This document shows positions 1 to 7,138 of a stretch of 47,271 bases of DNA, one piece after another. How positions within the stretch are numbered: the stretch's first letter is position 1; every line of letters begins with the position of its first letter. The position numbers were made by a program, and so were the translations under genes. This DNA is from Actinomycetaceae bacterium (GTDB taxonomy: Bacteria; Actinomycetota; Actinomycetes; Actinomycetales; Actinomycetaceae): positions 1 through 47,271 of the forward strand of contig JAUNVP010000019.1 in the NCBI GenBank assembly GCA_030537615.1, given 5' to 3'. The notes under the pieces are model-generated. The model made no database searches, was not told the DNA's origin, and saw only the letters and a list, made by a program, of their open reading frames with translations.

Positions 1-2
1 AG

Positions 3-76
3 CGACCCCGACCGGGCTCGAACCGGCGACCTCCGCCGTGACAGGGCGGCGCGCTAACCAACTGCGCTACGGGGCC
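3..76 (-). tRNA. tRNA-Asp (GTC)
   Basis: The minus strand folds into a full cloverleaf. The 7-bp acceptor stem is GGCCCCG with CGGGGTC (one G-T pair), the discriminator is G, and the anticodon stem-loop CCGCC-CTGTCAC-GGCGG gives anticodon GTC. The T-arm has the usual GGTTCGAGCCC form. CCA is not encoded. It lies head-to-head with the lipoprotein gene that begins about 115 bases away on the other strand. Confidence 0.97.
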
Positions 77-191
77 TCGATATCGAATGGTAATCGGCGC
101 CGTCACCGAAAACAAATTCCGCCATTGATTCCCTGGACATCGGTACAGTTTCACGGAAGAATTGCGTTATCGACAGGGGCGGTGACAGAGC

Positions 192-1313
192 GTGAATAGT
201 CTGCGTGGACTAGTGATTCTCGGTATTGGGGTGCTCCTGGCCGCCTTGCTTGGTGCCTGCGACAGCCGCCCTCCACACCACCGAGAAACGGGCCCTCAAC
301 CGGGTGGCTTCGAAGCGCGTTTGAGTGTTGATGGGCAGTTGGAAAAGTTGAGCGACGAACTCGAAGCGATGGATCCGATCGAATCGGTGACAACCGAAAT
401 CATCAGTCCGGGTATCAAGCCTCGCGAAGTAGCCATTGAAGTCGCCCTCGCAGATGTCAATGAACGAGCTACCGAGGGCGAATTTGTTGAGAAGGTGATG
501 AACGCAGCCGCCATTGTCGACAAGCACACCGCAGCATTGGACCTCACACAGGAAATGCGGATCACTCTTCGGACACCGTCGGCCACTATCGAATGGGACA
601 CCCAGGGAGGAAGAAATCCTGAACCGACAGATCTATCCGCCCTCCAAATGGCCATTGCAGAAATGGTCTTGATCCAAAGGGATCTCGCGGGTGAAGAAAT
701 CAAACCCCTCGACGACGATTCGGTTGAGCCCGTCCACGCAAGCATCCGATTCTATATTGATCAATGTGAGGAGTTGTCTTTTGAAGGTCAAAATCTAACG
801 TTGACGAATGTCGATCGCTCGGCCCTTTTTGATGATGTACATCCGCATGTGCGATGTCGAGAACTCAGCGTCGACACGGGAACAGTCCGCTTTGCCTATA
901 TTCCCACTCACCGCCAACCTGAGGCGTATATCGACCTGACGGTTCTCAAGCAACTGCTACCAATGCTGGAGTCCGACTTGGAATCTGAGACGGTATTGGA
1001 TCTCGTCGAAGTGGTCCACTACGGAGGAGAGGATGATTGGGTTGAAATCGGTTTCCATGCTTACGAGACTTCCGCAGACGTGGTGAGAAGTGAGAACGGT
1101 CTCACCCAGTTGCGCTGGGAGGCCAGGCGCGTTGGTGAAGTAATTGACCGGGTTGAACTGTGGGTGCACAACTTTGGTGGGGAAAACCTCAAAGCCATGT
1201 ATGTCAAAGAAAGTGGAGAGTTCCTCGGGGCAGATAACGGTCGTGCGGTGCCCGTGGAGGAACTGGAAGGCCGAGAAAAAGACGATGCCTCGCTGTTAAA
1301 CGCGAGGCAGTGA
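192..1313 (+). CDS. Putative lipoprotein of unknown function
   Basis: The 373-residue product starts with a lipoprotein signal: a hydrophobic stretch at residues 7-22 ends in the lipobox LGAC, with the lipidated Cys at residue 23. The mature part should therefore sit on the outer face of the membrane. No enzymatic motif is recognised; the rest is acidic, mixed alpha/beta in character, with Cys residues near positions 192 and 218. The GTG start is chosen because it places the signal peptide at the N-terminus. The gene lies alone on the plus strand between two minus-strand tRNA genes and ends only eight bases before the 3' end of tRNA-Glu. The lipoprotein call is firm; the function is unknown. 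Confidence 0.85.
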   Translation: MNSLRGLVILGIGVLLAALLGACDSRPPHHRETGPQPGGFEARLSVDGQLEKLSDELEAMDPIESVTTEIISPGIKPREVAIEVALADVNERATEGEFVEKVMNAAAIVDKHTAALDLTQEMRITLRTPSATIEWDTQGGRNPEPTDLSALQMAIAEMVLIQRDLAGEEIKPLDDDSVEPVHASIRFYIDQCEELSFEGQNLTLTNVDRSALFDDVHPHVRCRELSVDTGTVRFAYIPTHRQPEAYIDLTVLKQLLPMLESDLESETVLDLVEVVHYGGEDDWVEIGFHAYETSADVVRSENGLTQLRWEARRVGEVIDRVELWVHNFGGENLKAMYVKESGEFLGADNGRAVPVEELEGREKDDASLLNARQ

Positions 1314-1320
1314 ATAGTTG

Positions 1321-1393
1321 TACCCCCAACGGGATTCGAACCCGTGCCGCCGCCGTGAAAGGGCGGTGTCCTAGGCCGCTAGACGATGGGGGC
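1321..1393 (-). tRNA. tRNA-Glu (TTC)
   Basis: Cloverleaf on the minus strand: acceptor GCCCCCA paired with TGGGGGT (terminal G-T pair), anticodon arm CCGCC-CTTTCAC-GGCGG with anticodon TTC, T-arm ACGGG-TTCGAAT-CCCGT, discriminator A, no encoded CCA. In many actinobacteria tRNA-Glu and tRNA-Asp are adjacent; here a protein gene of opposite orientation sits between them. Confidence 0.97.
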
Positions 1394-1534
1394 CCAGTCT
1401 TTTCTTCATCGTCAGATCAAGAAAGGAACTGTCGAAAGCATACGTGAGAACCTTTCGCTTTGGCAAAATGACGACACTGTGAAGCCACTCACGGGAGACT
1501 CTCGGCCACGCTTTGACCAGACGCGACAGGGCCG

Positions 1535-3169
1535 ATGAACCCGCCTACGCTAGTAGCCATGGACTCAACGGAACAAGCAGTGCAGGATGCAGTTGATGTT
1601 TTGCAACTCATACTGGGGACGTCGGTGGGGGCGGCCATATGCATCGCGATAGGTATCGTGTTTTGGTTCGGATTGCGCATAGTCGCCCACCGAACCGAGA
1701 ATTTCCGTCTCTTACTCAGGCGAATCAAAATCCCGTATTTCGGGCTCTTTATTGTTGCTGGGGCATGGACCGGCCTGGGCTATGCCTCCGTTGGTATTAA
1801 CCTCGAGAATGCCACGTGGATAGCTCCACTGCAGCACACCATGCTCATCTTCACTATCGTCATGATGGGATGGTTAGGTGTAGCGGCAGCAAAAACCATT
1901 GAAGACATTGCTAACCAGCGAGCCGATGCGTCGAATTCGCGGAGGCTGGCAACCCAGGCGCAGATGGTGCGACGACTCACGCAGGTCATCATTGCCGGTA
2001 TCGCCGCGGTCGCCATTATTTTGACGTTCCCGTCGGCGCGAGTGGCGATGGGTTCGATTCTGGCATCGGCCGGTGTGATTTCTCTCGTCGCCGGTATCGC
2101 GGCTCAGGACTCGTTATCCAATACGTTTGCGGGACTTCAGATCACGTTCACGGATGCTTTGCGCGTTGGTGATGTCATTAACGTTGATGGCACTACAGGA
2201 ACTGTGGAAGAAGTGACGCTTACCTATGTGGTGCTACGGATTTGGGATGATCGACGCATCATCGTTCCCTCCACCCAGTTCACCAAGAATAGGTTTGAGA
2301 ACTGGACGCGTCTGCATTCGAAACTGTTAGGCACAATTGAATTGCGTCTCGACTGGCGGGCTCCCGTGACGCTTATTCGCAACGAAGTGAATCGTTTGTT
2401 GGAAAACACCGAACTGTGGGATCGGCGCACAGTTAACGTTCAGGTGACGGACTCAAACGAAGAATGGATGCTCATTCGCATTGTCGTATCGGCGAAGAAC
2501 TCGGGGACGCTGTGGGATCTGCGGTGCTACCTGCGTGAGCATTTGATCGAATGGGTGGTTGCGAATGCTCCCTACGCGATTCCTCGCACCCGTATTCAGC
2601 AGGAACAAATTGTTGAAATCAATCAGGATGTCTCGGAAGAAGAAGTTGTCCGGCTGGCCCAAGAATTGGCTGAACTAGCAGAAATCCCCGAGCACCCTGA
2701 CGATGAGGAAGCCCATCAGCCTGTTTTCGAAACCAAGCAGGAAGCGCGACTCGAGGCCGCAAAGCAACGGGCGCAAAAAGTACGCCGCAAACGCTTGCGG
2801 GGCAGAAAAGTCTCCGATGAGACTATTGCCGAACTGAAGAAAAATGAAGCTACCCAGGTTATTACTCCCCATGAATTACAAGCTCTCCAAGCGCGCCAAA
2901 AGCAGGTGAAAGCGGAGCTGGAAGACTCCGCCGTTACCGACCGACTCTATTCAGGTACCGAGGACGCTGAGGAGCGCTCTCGCCTATTTGACGGCCCCGG
3001 TGATGAGGCGCAACGCCAACGCGAAGAAACGCAAATCATGCGCGCCTTCCGCGATGGAGAGCTCACGTTCGACGAAGCCTTTGGCCGTCTCGATGGGAAT
3101 GAATCCGCCCAGGAACGACTGCGCGGTGAGGCCGCAGCCGACAGCGACAAGAAAGCAGATAACAAATGA
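1535..3169 (+). CDS. MscS-family mechanosensitive ion channel
   Basis: A 544-residue membrane channel that would release solutes when membrane tension rises. Transmembrane segments lie near residues 25-50, 65-88, 95-118 and 150-190. The pore-lining and beta-domain signature of MscS follows: VAGIAAQDSLSNTFAGLQI, then a GDVI stretch and a GTVEEV turn near 225-235, and the PSTQFTKN loop. From about residue 360 to the end the protein has a long, highly charged tail predicted to be helical or coiled, unlike the short tail of E. coli MscS (286 residues). ATG at 1559 is an alternative start with a TACGCT -10-like hexamer 7 bases before it. The stop overlaps the msrB start (ATGA), so the two are probably translationally coupled. 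Confidence 0.9.
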   Translation: MNPPTLVAMDSTEQAVQDAVDVLQLILGTSVGAAICIAIGIVFWFGLRIVAHRTENFRLLLRRIKIPYFGLFIVAGAWTGLGYASVGINLENATWIAPLQHTMLIFTIVMMGWLGVAAAKTIEDIANQRADASNSRRLATQAQMVRRLTQVIIAGIAAVAIILTFPSARVAMGSILASAGVISLVAGIAAQDSLSNTFAGLQITFTDALRVGDVINVDGTTGTVEEVTLTYVVLRIWDDRRIIVPSTQFTKNRFENWTRLHSKLLGTIELRLDWRAPVTLIRNEVNRLLENTELWDRRTVNVQVTDSNEEWMLIRIVVSAKNSGTLWDLRCYLREHLIEWVVANAPYAIPRTRIQQEQIVEINQDVSEEEVVRLAQELAELAEIPEHPDDEEAHQPVFETKQEARLEAAKQRAQKVRRKRLRGRKVSDETIAELKKNEATQVITPHELQALQARQKQVKAELEDSAVTDRLYSGTEDAEERSRLFDGPGDEAQRQREETQIMRAFRDGELTFDEAFGRLDGNESAQERLRGEAAADSDKKADNK

Positions 3170-3594
3170 GTGACACCCCATTTATCGATACCGAGATAGC
3201 GGCTCGAACCCAAGCCCAGTGGCGCGAGATTCTCAGCCCACTGGAATACCATGTGCTTCGGGAAGGTGGCACCGAACGTCCCGGAACCGGAGCTTTGCTT
3301 CATGAAAACCGTGTGGGAACCTACACGTGCCGAGGCTGTAACACCGTCCTCTTCCGTTCGGATGCGAAGTTCGATGCCGGATGCGGTTGGCCATCGTTTT
3401 TCGAAGCTCAACCTGGCTCTGTGCTCTACATCGAGGACTTTTCTCACGGCATGATCCGCACCGAGGTGCGGTGTGCGCACTGCGACTCTCACCTCGGTCA
3501 TATCTTCGATGATGCTCCGCAAACCCCTACCGGTAAACGGTATTGCATGAACTCCGCTTCGCTAGCGTTTGTTGAAGCCTCAAACGAGTCGTAA
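3166..3594 (+). CDS. msrB: Peptide-methionine (R)-S-oxide reductase MsrB
   Basis: Cytoplasmic repair enzyme that reduces the R-epimer of methionine sulfoxide in proteins. The 142-residue length is normal for MsrB. The structural zinc site is present as C55-x2-C58 and C103-x2-C106, the catalytic Cys is C127 in the RYCMNS motif, and C73 lies in the conserved AGCGWPSF segment. The HLGHIFDD motif is intact. The ATG overlaps the stop of the channel gene by four bases, and the next gene starts three bases after its stop, so it is an internal gene of a polycistronic run. Confidence 0.97.
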   Translation: MSDTPFIDTEIAARTQAQWREILSPLEYHVLREGGTERPGTGALLHENRVGTYTCRGCNTVLFRSDAKFDAGCGWPSFFEAQPGSVLYIEDFSHGMIRTEVRCAHCDSHLGHIFDDAPQTPTGKRYCMNSASLAFVEASNES

Positions 3595-3597
3595 GCG

Positions 3598-4443
3598 GTG
3601 CGCCTTATCACCTGGAACATTCAGCACGGCCGGACAAATACGCGCCATCCGGCCGGTGCTGGACGTGCCGATCCTGAATTTTTGACTGACGCTCTCGAAA
3701 CTGTAGCGTCCTATCAACCCGACCATGTTTTGCTTCAAGAAGTCGATCGCTACCAGTATCGCTCGGGTTGGGCCGATCAGCCGCGACTAGCGTTTGAGGC
3801 ACTGCAACCGCACGGCTTCACGTGGTTCCACTACACGCCCTCCATCGTTCGACTCGGGCTCTTAGGGATCAATCCAACGATGGTTCCTGCAGCACGGTCT
3901 TTGCCGAGTTTCGGCAATATGATTCTCAGTCGCACTACGCCACAAACGTGGAAGGTCGCACATCTGGGGCGAGCTCGCACGCGTTGGGTGGGAGGCCGCC
4001 TACCCCATCCGATTCCAGGTGAGCATCGAGCACTCACTGCCGCCCATTTTGCAGACGGAGATGTAGCCGTGGGGACAACGCACCTAGAGCTTGATTCGCA
4101 AGTAGCGCGCACACAGCTGGCGAAGGCGTGGTCACTGATGCGTTCGTTTGGCTCGCCTGCCGTACTTCTGGGAGACTTCAATCTGTCACCGGAAGGCACC
4201 TATTCGGCGATCGGAGTTAATACCACGGACTCGCCGATAGTCGCAGACTGTGAGATCGTGGCCGCGAAGCCTTCATTCCCGGCAACCGATCCGACAATCG
4301 CTCTCGACCAGGCGGTGTGTACCCTCAACGACGCCGGGGGAGAGCTGGCTATTAACCGGGTGGAAACCCTCGAACTTCCGGTTTCCGATCACAATGCTCT
4401 TATCGTCGATATCTCTGTGTACAACCATGCGCGCCCTCATTAA
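3598..4443 (+). CDS. Endonuclease/exonuclease/phosphatase-family hydrolase
   Basis: A 281-residue protein of the EEP (exonuclease III/DNase I/sphingomyelinase) superfamily. Motifs in order: TWNIQHG at residues 4-10, LLQEVDR with the metal-ligand Glu near residue 48, GTTHLELDSQ with the catalytic-type His, GDFNLSP near 197-203, and the terminal SDHNALIVDI with the general-base His. All metal-binding positions of the fold appear intact, so it is probably an active metal-dependent phosphodiesterase or phosphatase; the substrate cannot be read. It starts with GTG three bases after msrB. The EamA gene starts inside its last codons, suggesting coupling. Confidence 0.88.
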   Translation: MRLITWNIQHGRTNTRHPAGAGRADPEFLTDALETVASYQPDHVLLQEVDRYQYRSGWADQPRLAFEALQPHGFTWFHYTPSIVRLGLLGINPTMVPAARSLPSFGNMILSRTTPQTWKVAHLGRARTRWVGGRLPHPIPGEHRALTAAHFADGDVAVGTTHLELDSQVARTQLAKAWSLMRSFGSPAVLLGDFNLSPEGTYSAIGVNTTDSPIVADCEIVAAKPSFPATDPTIALDQAVCTLNDAGGELAINRVETLELPVSDHNALIVDISVYNHARPH

Positions 4444-5308
4444 TCGTATTCCTGCTCCCGTCCTGTTTATCGGATCGGGATTTACCCAGTACACCGGGGC
4501 AGCGCTCGCGGTGGCACTGTTCGCGACCATGACACCAACCACCGTGGCGTGGTGGCGTGTCACAATCGCGGCGGTCATTCTGCTGGCGTGGCGCAGGCCC
4601 TGGCGCCAGAAGCTCAGCCGACGCGATATCGCATGGTCGGCGCTGTTCGGTATTTTCATGGCGGGAATGAACATCGTGTTTTACGAGGCCGTGTCTCGCA
4701 TTGACCTGGGGGTGGCGGTGTCCCTCGAGTTCTTGGGGCCAGTTCTTGTTGCTGTGACAACGAATCGATCCCGCGCCTCCCGGATTGCAGCGGCATTGGC
4801 TTTCAGCGGAGTGGCACTCATTTCCGGCCTCGGCCTCGATCTATCGCAGCCCAATATCGGTCTCGGACTGTTTCTGGCGATTAGTGCGGGCGCGCTGTGG
4901 GGGGCGTATATGGTGCTTGGGCAGCGAATCGCGAGTCGACGCTCAGGGTTAACCTCCCTGGCAGTTGGGACAGCTGCAGGCTCCCTTGTGTTTTGCCCGC
5001 TTGCCTTCCACGATCTGGCTCTAGCGTTTAACACTCCGATGCTTTTCCTGACGGTGATCGGGGTTTCGGTACTGTCAACAGTTTTGCCTTATTCCATTGA
5101 TCAGATCGCGTTTGCACGCCTTGATGCCGCGACCTTTGCTCTTTTGAACTCTCTATTGCCTGCCACCAGCCTCGTCATCGGCGCGATTGCCCTGCACCAG
5201 CTTCCGTCAATACCATCGTTTGTTGGCTTGGTACTTATCTCGATCGCGGTGTGGCTGGCATCGTACCGTACCCGCAAGCCAGTTCGACCTCGCCCCGAAC
5301 ATGCCTAG
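4427..5308 (+). CDS. EamA/RhtA-family inner-membrane exporter
   Basis: A 293-residue transporter with ten predicted membrane helices in two EamA repeats, the size of E. coli RhtA (threonine/homoserine exporter). The stretch IDLGVAVSLEFLGPVLVAV at about residues 88-106 is typical of the RhtA branch. ATG 4427 is chosen over the longer frame because the longer version adds about 59 residues that are an out-of-frame reading of the upstream gene, and because ATG 4427 overlaps the preceding stop (4441-4443) in the usual coupled manner. The likely substrate is an amino acid or related metabolite; it is not determined by sequence. Confidence 0.9.
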   Translation: MRALINRIPAPVLFIGSGFTQYTGAALAVALFATMTPTTVAWWRVTIAAVILLAWRRPWRQKLSRRDIAWSALFGIFMAGMNIVFYEAVSRIDLGVAVSLEFLGPVLVAVTTNRSRASRIAAALAFSGVALISGLGLDLSQPNIGLGLFLAISAGALWGAYMVLGQRIASRRSGLTSLAVGTAAGSLVFCPLAFHDLALAFNTPMLFLTVIGVSVLSTVLPYSIDQIAFARLDAATFALLNSLLPATSLVIGAIALHQLPSIPSFVGLVLISIAVWLASYRTRKPVRPRPEHA

Positions 5309-5578
5309 CTGATTTCCGCTCCATAAGGCCCATAGGGCGGGCGGCAGTCAAGGTGTTGGCATATCGGTTTTATGCGGCTGTCGCTACGATCTAACGCCAC
5401 TCTTCTCAGACGGTGAATTTACGGATTTATTGCTTTTAAAGCATGATTTGGTGAAATGTCTTACAGAAGCCCCCCTTTCAGAGGCTCTCAAAGTGCAACT
5501 CACCGTAGGACGTGGAAGATTTGGAAGTGTACGGCCTTTCTCTCCTATGAACGGCCCTAATCAGAAAGGACAGCAATA

Positions 5579-5830
5579 ATGGGATACGGAATTATCGGAT
5601 ACATTATCGTTGGCGCCGTCATCGGTGCACTCGCACGCCTCTTCATGAAGGGCGACCAGCCCATGGGCATCCTCTGGACCATCATCCTCGGTGCACTCGG
5701 CGCATTCATCGGTGGTTCGATTACCGGTAGCCTGACCGGAAACCCCAGCGGTATCATCGCTTGGATCGTTTCGGTTCTTGTGGCTATGGGTCTCATCTCC
5801 CTCTACCTCGGATGGGCCAACAAGAAGTAA
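5579..5830 (+). CDS. GlsB/YeaQ/YmgE-family stress-response membrane protein
   Basis: An 83-residue protein of the transglycosylase-associated (GlsB/YeaQ/YmgE) family, with three hydrophobic Gly-rich helices: residues 2-20, about 29-50 and 56-77. The GALARLF, GAFIGGSI and GIIAWIVSV stretches are characteristic. Function in the family is ill defined but linked to general or envelope stress. An AAAGGA ribosome site lies 8 bases before the ATG. The 270 bases between the exporter stop and this gene hold no ORF worth calling. A strong terminator follows directly, so it is probably monocistronic. Confidence 0.92.
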   Translation: MGYGIIGYIIVGAVIGALARLFMKGDQPMGILWTIILGALGAFIGGSITGSLTGNPSGIIAWIVSVLVAMGLISLYLGWANKK

Positions 5831-5847
5831 GTTTCTCAGCATCAATG

Positions 5848-5883
5848 ACGAGGATCACCCCTTTGATGGTGGTCCTCGTTTTT
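5848..5883 (+). terminator. Rho-independent terminator after the GlsB-like gene
   Basis: Stem ACGAGGATCACC (5848-5859) pairs with GGTGGTCCTCGT (5868-5879), closed by an 8-base loop and followed by a run of T. One G-T pair is present. Confidence 0.9.
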
Positions 5884-5918
5884 GTTCCCGATGTTGTCCG
5901 CGCTAAACTAGCGCACGC

Positions 5919-5991
5919 GGGCCTATAGCTCAATCGGCAGAGCAACGGACTTTTAATCCGTGGGTTCGGGGTTCGATTCCCCGTGGGCCCA
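5919..5991 (+). tRNA. tRNA-Lys (TTT); insertion point of the mobile region
   Basis: Complete cloverleaf: acceptor GGGCCTA with TGGGCCC, anticodon loop CTTTTAA giving TTT, T-arm GGGGTTCGATTCCCC, discriminator A, CCA not encoded. The plasmid-like genes begin immediately downstream. tRNA 3' ends are common integration sites, but I found no second copy of this 3' end elsewhere in the window, so the attachment role is an inference. Confidence 0.97.
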
Positions 5992-6309
5992 CCGCGTCGA
6001 AGCCCCTGCGAGAGCAGGGGTTTTCGCATATCCGGGGGTAAACGGTGCTGGAGTCCAACCGCCGTGACCGTCGGGGGTTGGCAGAAGATTTGCCGGTTCA
6101 ACGTTGAGGAACATGGCTACGAGACTGATTTCTTCAACAGTCCACGCAACTTTACCGCCCAGCTTGCGACTCATAGTGGCATGGGATACGCCGATAGCGT
6201 CTCCGAGTGTCTTTCGAGTAACTTTCTGAGCAAACATCTGCTGATCGACGGCCATGCCGAGCGCTTCATCGTGCGTCAGTAGAACGGTTGCGGTCACGTT
6301 TTCATTCAT
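5953..6309 (-). CDS. XRE/Cro-CI-type HTH repressor of the mobile element
   Basis: A 118-residue DNA-binding protein. Residues about 27-75 form an XRE helix-turn-helix (TRKTLGDAIGVSHATMSRKL, then EISLVAMFLNVEPANLL). After about residue 85 the frame runs without a stop through the tRNA-Lys terminator and into the tRNA itself, so the last 25 or so residues are unlikely to be conserved and may derive from the integration junction. The ATG at 6309 lies 6 bases downstream of a -10 hexamer, so the mRNA is probably leaderless. It faces the excisionase-like gene across paired operators, the layout of a phage or ICE lysis-lysogeny-type switch. Confidence 0.8.
   Translation of the reverse strand: MNENVTATVLLTHDEALGMAVDQQMFAQKVTRKTLGDAIGVSHATMSRKLGGKVAWTVEEISLVAMFLNVEPANLLPTPDGHGGWTPAPFTPGYAKTPALAGASTRWAHGESNPEPTD
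6003..6024 (+). terminator. tRNA-Lys terminator
   Basis: CCCCTGC (6003-6009), loop GAGA, GCAGGGG (6014-6020), then TTTT. It lies 11 bases past the tRNA 3' end and inside the C-terminal codons of the oppositely oriented repressor frame. Confidence 0.88.
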
Positions 6310-6315
6310 GCCTCT

Positions 6316-6344
6316 AGGATATCAAAGGTGCATAAAATGCACAA
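6316..6344 (-). promoter_or_regulatory. Leaderless promoter for the XRE repressor
   Basis: Read on the minus strand: -35 TTGTGC (6344-6339), a 17-base spacer, -10 TATCCT (6321-6316), then 6 bases to the ATG at 6309. The transcript would begin at or next to the start codon. Operator 6328-6342 covers its spacer and part of the -35. Confidence 0.65.
6328..6342. promoter_or_regulatory. Operator O1, GTGCAT-AAA-ATGCAC
   Basis: A perfect 6-3-6 inverted repeat between the divergent repressor and excisionase-like genes. The same pattern recurs at 6393-6407 with one mismatch. It is the likely binding site of the XRE repressor. Confidence 0.75.
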
Positions 6345-6351
6345 GATAGAC

Positions 6352-6380
6352 TTGACTGTTCTGTGTGTACGGGCTACTGT
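6352..6380 (+). promoter_or_regulatory. Leaderless promoter for the excisionase-like gene
   Basis: -35 TTGACT (6352-6357), a 17-base spacer, -10 TACTGT (6375-6380), then 6 bases to ATG 6387. It mirrors the spacing of the repressor promoter. There is no ribosome site before the ATG, consistent with a leaderless mRNA. O1 lies just upstream and O2 just downstream. Confidence 0.7.
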
Positions 6381-6386
6381 TGCGGC

Positions 6387-6644
6387 ATGGAAGTACATGA
6401 AATGCACACTCGCAACAAAGATGAGTTATTATCTGCAGCTGAGGCGGCGAAGTTGTTGCCTTCCACTTCGGCTGCCACGGTTAGTCGGTGGGCGCGGCGT
6501 GGTGAGATTCCTTTTGTTGAGTTGCCTGGTGGACGTCGGTTTTTCCGACGTTCTGATATTGAAGCGTTATTAACGCCTGTGGTTGCGTCGGCTCCTAGTG
6601 CTGAGGCGCATGGTTCTTCGTTTGATTGTGTGGCAGGTGAGTAG
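6387..6644 (+). CDS. Excisionase-family (MerR-like) helix-turn-helix protein
   Basis: An 85-residue protein whose central part (about residues 15-60) is the excisionase/MerR-type winged HTH: LSAAEAAKLLP, then TVSRWARRGEIPFVELPGGR and FFRRSDIEALL. In mobile elements such proteins act as directionality factors or regulators. ATG 6387 is preferred over the GTG 24 bases upstream because it sits at the expected transcription start of the promoter at 6352-6380. O2 covers codons 3 to 7. It heads a plus-strand series of small genes. No tyrosine integrase is present in the window for it to partner. Confidence 0.78.
   Translation: MEVHEMHTRNKDELLSAAEAAKLLPSTSAATVSRWARRGEIPFVELPGGRRFFRRSDIEALLTPVVASAPSAEAHGSSFDCVAGE
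6393..6407. promoter_or_regulatory. Operator O2, GTACAT-GAA-ATGCAC
   Basis: A second copy of the O1 inverted repeat with one mismatch, centred 65 bp from O1 and lying inside the first codons of the excisionase-like gene. Two sites of this spacing would allow cooperative or looping repression. Confidence 0.65.
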
Positions 6645-6646
6645 TT

Positions 6647-6943
6647 GTGGCTGGTGTGTCAATGAAGCAGATGCGGTCGCTACTTGATGATGAGGACATG
6701 GGTGAGCGGTTGGAGTCGTTTATGCGTGTGGAGGTTAAGCACGCTTTGCTGGCGGCTTCGCACAACTCGGGTCTTTTGGACTTGAGGCTTGGTGCGGTTC
6801 CGATGAGTTCGGTGTTTGCTGGGGTGGATTCGATGCCCACTGACGATCTCGTGTCGCTGCGTTACCGGTTGAGTGAGGCGAATAAAGCGTTGGATCGGCT
6901 GTATCGAGAACTGGATCGTTTGCAGTCAGGGTTAGGGGTTTAG
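6647..6943 (+). CDS. Hypothetical protein of the mobile element (98 aa)
   Basis: A 98-residue acidic, helical protein. Residues 68-95 (LVSLRYRLSEANKALDRLYR and following) look like a coiled coil. No family is recognised. GTG 6647 follows the preceding stop by two bases; ATG 6662 is an alternative start. It lies second in the plus-strand series that begins at the leaderless promoter, so it is probably co-transcribed with the excisionase-like gene. Composition and position support a real gene. Confidence 0.65.
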   Translation: MAGVSMKQMRSLLDDEDMGERLESFMRVEVKHALLAASHNSGLLDLRLGAVPMSSVFAGVDSMPTDDLVSLRYRLSEANKALDRLYRELDRLQSGLGV

Positions 6944-6945
6944 TG

Positions 6946-7065
6946 GTGGTTCGAGTTTTCGGGTTTCTTAGCGCTGTTGGTTTGGTGGCGGCGTTCCCGA
7001 TTGTGTTGGCTATGGGCGCTATTGTGCAAAGTCAGATGGATGGGATTGATCCTCATGATGGGTAA
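6946..7065 (+). CDS. Small single-pass membrane protein (39 aa)
   Basis: GTG start two bases after the previous stop. The peptide begins MVRVFGFLSAVGLVAAFP and carries one hydrophobic helix (residues 3-27), then a short acidic end (DGIDPHDG). Too short for most gene callers. The tight spacing and clean membrane-peptide composition argue for a real gene; function unknown. Confidence 0.5.
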   Translation: MVRVFGFLSAVGLVAAFPIVLAMGAIVQSQMDGIDPHDG

Positions 7066-7138
7066 GGTTCGCAGGTTTCTTAGTGCGATGTTCCGGGTTG
7101 CGGCGGCGTTTGTGTCGCATGATTTGGCGACGTGGTGA
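7055..7138 (+). CDS. Very small basic peptide (27 aa)
   Basis: ATG 7055 (or 7058) overlaps the end of the preceding small gene. The peptide starts MMGKVRRFLSAMFRVAAAF and ends before TGA 7136-7138. It is an amphipathic basic helix. Kept at low confidence because only the overlapping gene chain supports it. Confidence 0.3.
   Translation: MMGKVRRFLSAMFRVAAAFVSHDLATW

Noticed and set aside
2947-3522. Minus-strand 191-codon frame across mscS and msrB
   Set aside because: Antisense shadow of two clearly identified plus-strand genes.
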